A DNA stretch of 64,000 nucleotides from Pedobacter psychroterrae (GTDB lineage Bacteria; Bacteroidota; Bacteroidia; Sphingobacteriales; Sphingobacteriaceae). The DNA lies in assembly GCF_004331695.1 (NCBI RefSeq), contig NZ_SJSL01000001.1, positions 1,364,001-1,428,000 on the forward strand, read 5' to 3'. The notes beneath the pieces were generated by a model that had not been told where the DNA came from, did not search any database, and worked only from the letters and a program-made list of their open reading frames with translations. Shown one piece after another: positions 62,787 to 64,000 of this stretch; the stretch's first letter is position 1; every line of letters begins with the position of its first letter. The position numbers were made by a program, and so were the translations under genes.

Positions 62787-63998
62787 TCATTGTCTTGCTG
62801 TTTGTTTATATACCCTCACATAATCTACCAGCATCATCGAGGGGTTAGGGGTTTTATCTATAGGCCAGCCCGATCCGAGTGCCAGGTCGATCAATACATA
62901 CATCGGCTCATTTGCTTCGGCTGGCGTTGGCTTGCGCCAGAGTTCCTTGCCGTCAAAGTACCAGATCATTTCGTTCTTTGTCCATAAGAAGCCATAGGTA
63001 TGAAATTGTGTCGTCATGTCTTCTACTCTAAAATTGTCGCCCACACCTTTATGCCGCCTGTCTGGGTACCACCAATGCAAAGCGGTATGTAATATTCCGG
63101 GCCATTGGCCATATTGTTCAACAATATCAACCTCAAAACCCATTTTTGCACGCGGCGACTTGAGCAACCAAAATGCTGGCCATGTACCGGGGCCGGCCGG
63201 AAGCTTTGCCCGCATCTCAAAATACCCGTATAATTGCGAAAAACCGTTATCGGCCGTATCCAGCGAAGATAAAAGGCCCGATTTCCACTTGTTTGCTTCG
63301 TTTTTTGCGGTGATAGTTAAAATGCCGTTTTTAATGGAAAATGGAAATCCATCCTTCGGATCGCTAAACTGTGCGTCACCAAAATCTCCGCCATACGGTG
63401 TATGTGCTATCCATTTGGTTCCGGGACCCAATGCGGAAACATCCAGCGGTCCATTAAACTCATCCTGAAAGGTAATTTTATAACCTTTAAGATCAAGTGT
63501 CGCTTTTTTATCAGATGCCAGCGGGGGTACAGGTGCGGTCGGGTCTATGGAAAATTTACCGATCTCGTATCCCAGGCCCGGCACCGCCTTTACGCCCGGA
63601 CCGGCATTAAGCTGATGCCTGTCGGTTTTATGGTATAAACCGGCAATGATAATATAGGTGCCGGTTTTCAGCGAATCGGGCACAAAAACAGTTTGTGTAT
63701 AACTGAACCTGCCCGACCAGGTTGAGGTTTCGGTAGGAAAAGGAGGTTCATGATCATTTTGAAATACAGTGGCGCCAGATGCGTCCTTAATATGTACCCA
63801 AACGCTGTAGTTTTTATCCATCGGCACAGCGTCCCAGTTATAGGTGATCTTCAGATCCTGGCCCGGACGGGAAACTTTAGGTGATACACCCGCGGGCAAA
63901 ATGGTAGGTATATCATCACGATTAATCGCAACCATCCCAAGGAACAATATTATAAAAGCAGACGCGAATATTGTTGATATTCTGTTGATTATGGTCAT
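62787..63998 (-). CDS. Glycoside hydrolase family 16 (beta-glucanase-like)
   Basis: A 403-residue protein. An N-terminal membrane segment (about residues 9-26) is followed by a beta-sandwich module (about 38-155) and the GH16 lectin-like fold domain (about 170-400). The catalytic motif is EVDIVE near residues 285-290 in KMGFEVDIVEQYG; FQDEFNG and WPAFWLLKS are further signatures. GH16 enzymes cut beta-1,3/1,4-glucans, agars or related chains by retention. The start is 2 nt from the window edge, so a longer N-terminus cannot be excluded. GC content is clearly higher (about 55-58% in three sampled 60-nt lines) than in most of the window. Confidence 0.9.
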   Translation of the reverse strand: MTIINRISTIFASAFIILFLGMVAINRDDIPTILPAGVSPKVSRPGQDLKITYNWDAVPMDKNYSVWVHIKDASGATVFQNDHEPPFPTETSTWSGRFSYTQTVFVPDSLKTGTYIIIAGLYHKTDRHQLNAGPGVKAVPGLGYEIGKFSIDPTAPVPPLASDKKATLDLKGYKITFQDEFNGPLDVSALGPGTKWIAHTPYGGDFGDAQFSDPKDGFPFSIKNGILTITAKNEANKWKSGLLSSLDTADNGFSQLYGYFEMRAKLPAGPGTWPAFWLLKSPRAKMGFEVDIVEQYGQWPGILHTALHWWYPDRRHKGVGDNFRVEDMTTQFHTYGFLWTKNEMIWYFDGKELWRKPTPAEANEPMYVLIDLALGSGWPIDKTPNPSMMLVDYVRVYKQTARQ

Positions 63999-64000
63999 GT

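Noticed and set aside
63016..63468. 150-codon plus-strand frame opposite the GH16 gene
   Set aside because: GC-rich genes often have long antisense frames; the GH16 catalytic motif is on the other strand.

Overview
The window comes from a Bacteroidota chromosome, most probably a Sphingobacteriaceae member of the Pedobacter type. The evidence is a SusC/SusD pair with FecR and ECF sigma factor, a complete gldKLMN type IX secretion (T9SS) core, many SCKK-type lipoprotein signal peptides, scarcity of Shine-Dalgarno sequences, and repeated promoter elements of the Bacteroidota form TAnnTTTG. No rRNA, tRNA, CRISPR array, insertion sequence, phage gene or integrase was seen, and no stretch longer than 300 bases lacks a gene.

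Layout. 1-7.7 kb: a minus-strand nutrient-uptake locus (sigma factor, FecR anti-sigma, STN-containing SusC, SusD, DUF4843 lipoprotein, and the start of a further lipoprotein cut by the window edge). 7.8-11.5 kb: a secreted clan GH-A glycosidase, a DUF1801 protein, an unrecognised secreted protein, and elongation factor P. 11.7-25.1 kb: the T9SS region, with a DUF4271 membrane protein, a HemD-like protein and gldK-gldL-gldM-gldN on the plus strand, facing porW/sprE-pbp1A-uvrC on the minus strand. 25.2-30.9 kb: an ATP synthase operon (atpZ, atpI-like, atpB, E, F, H, A, G) lacking the beta and epsilon genes. 31-33.5 kb: a frameshifted DUF4139/DUF4140 (MuiA-like) gene, a small membrane protein and ruvC. 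33.5-40.5 kb: a flippase-like membrane protein, two glycosyltransferases, an OppC-type permease, rnhB, gcvT and comB. 40.5-54 kb: gldB, a PorT-like barrel protein, nadE, lnt, a PH/SHOCT protein, rsmI, serS, small envelope proteins, lspA, a TraR/DksA-like protein and ileS. 54-61.7 kb: DUF2200, a small membrane protein, and a complete ebo operon (eboA-F) preceded by a TMEM220-family gene. 61.9-64 kb: a secreted beta-propeller protein and a GC-rich GH16 glycosidase.

How the genes fit together. Much of the window serves the cell envelope: lipoprotein maturation (lspA, lnt), peptidoglycan synthesis (pbp1A), the T9SS trans-envelope machine (gldK-N, porW, gldB, PorT-like) and outer-membrane uptake (SusCD). 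The most interesting locus is the seven-gene TMEM220-eboABCDEF unit at 54.9-61.7 kb. It combines a UbiA-type prenyltransferase, a sugar-phosphate cyclase, two TIM-barrel proteins and a phosphodiesterase-like protein, and its biochemical product is not established. Other points of interest are a perfect 19-bp hairpin with repeated TTGTTCGCAA units near 54.0 kb, a single-nucleotide frameshift in the MuiA-like gene, a hairpin between atpE and atpF, and several TAnnTTTG promoters placed only 5-6 nt from the start codon, which suggests leaderless mRNAs.
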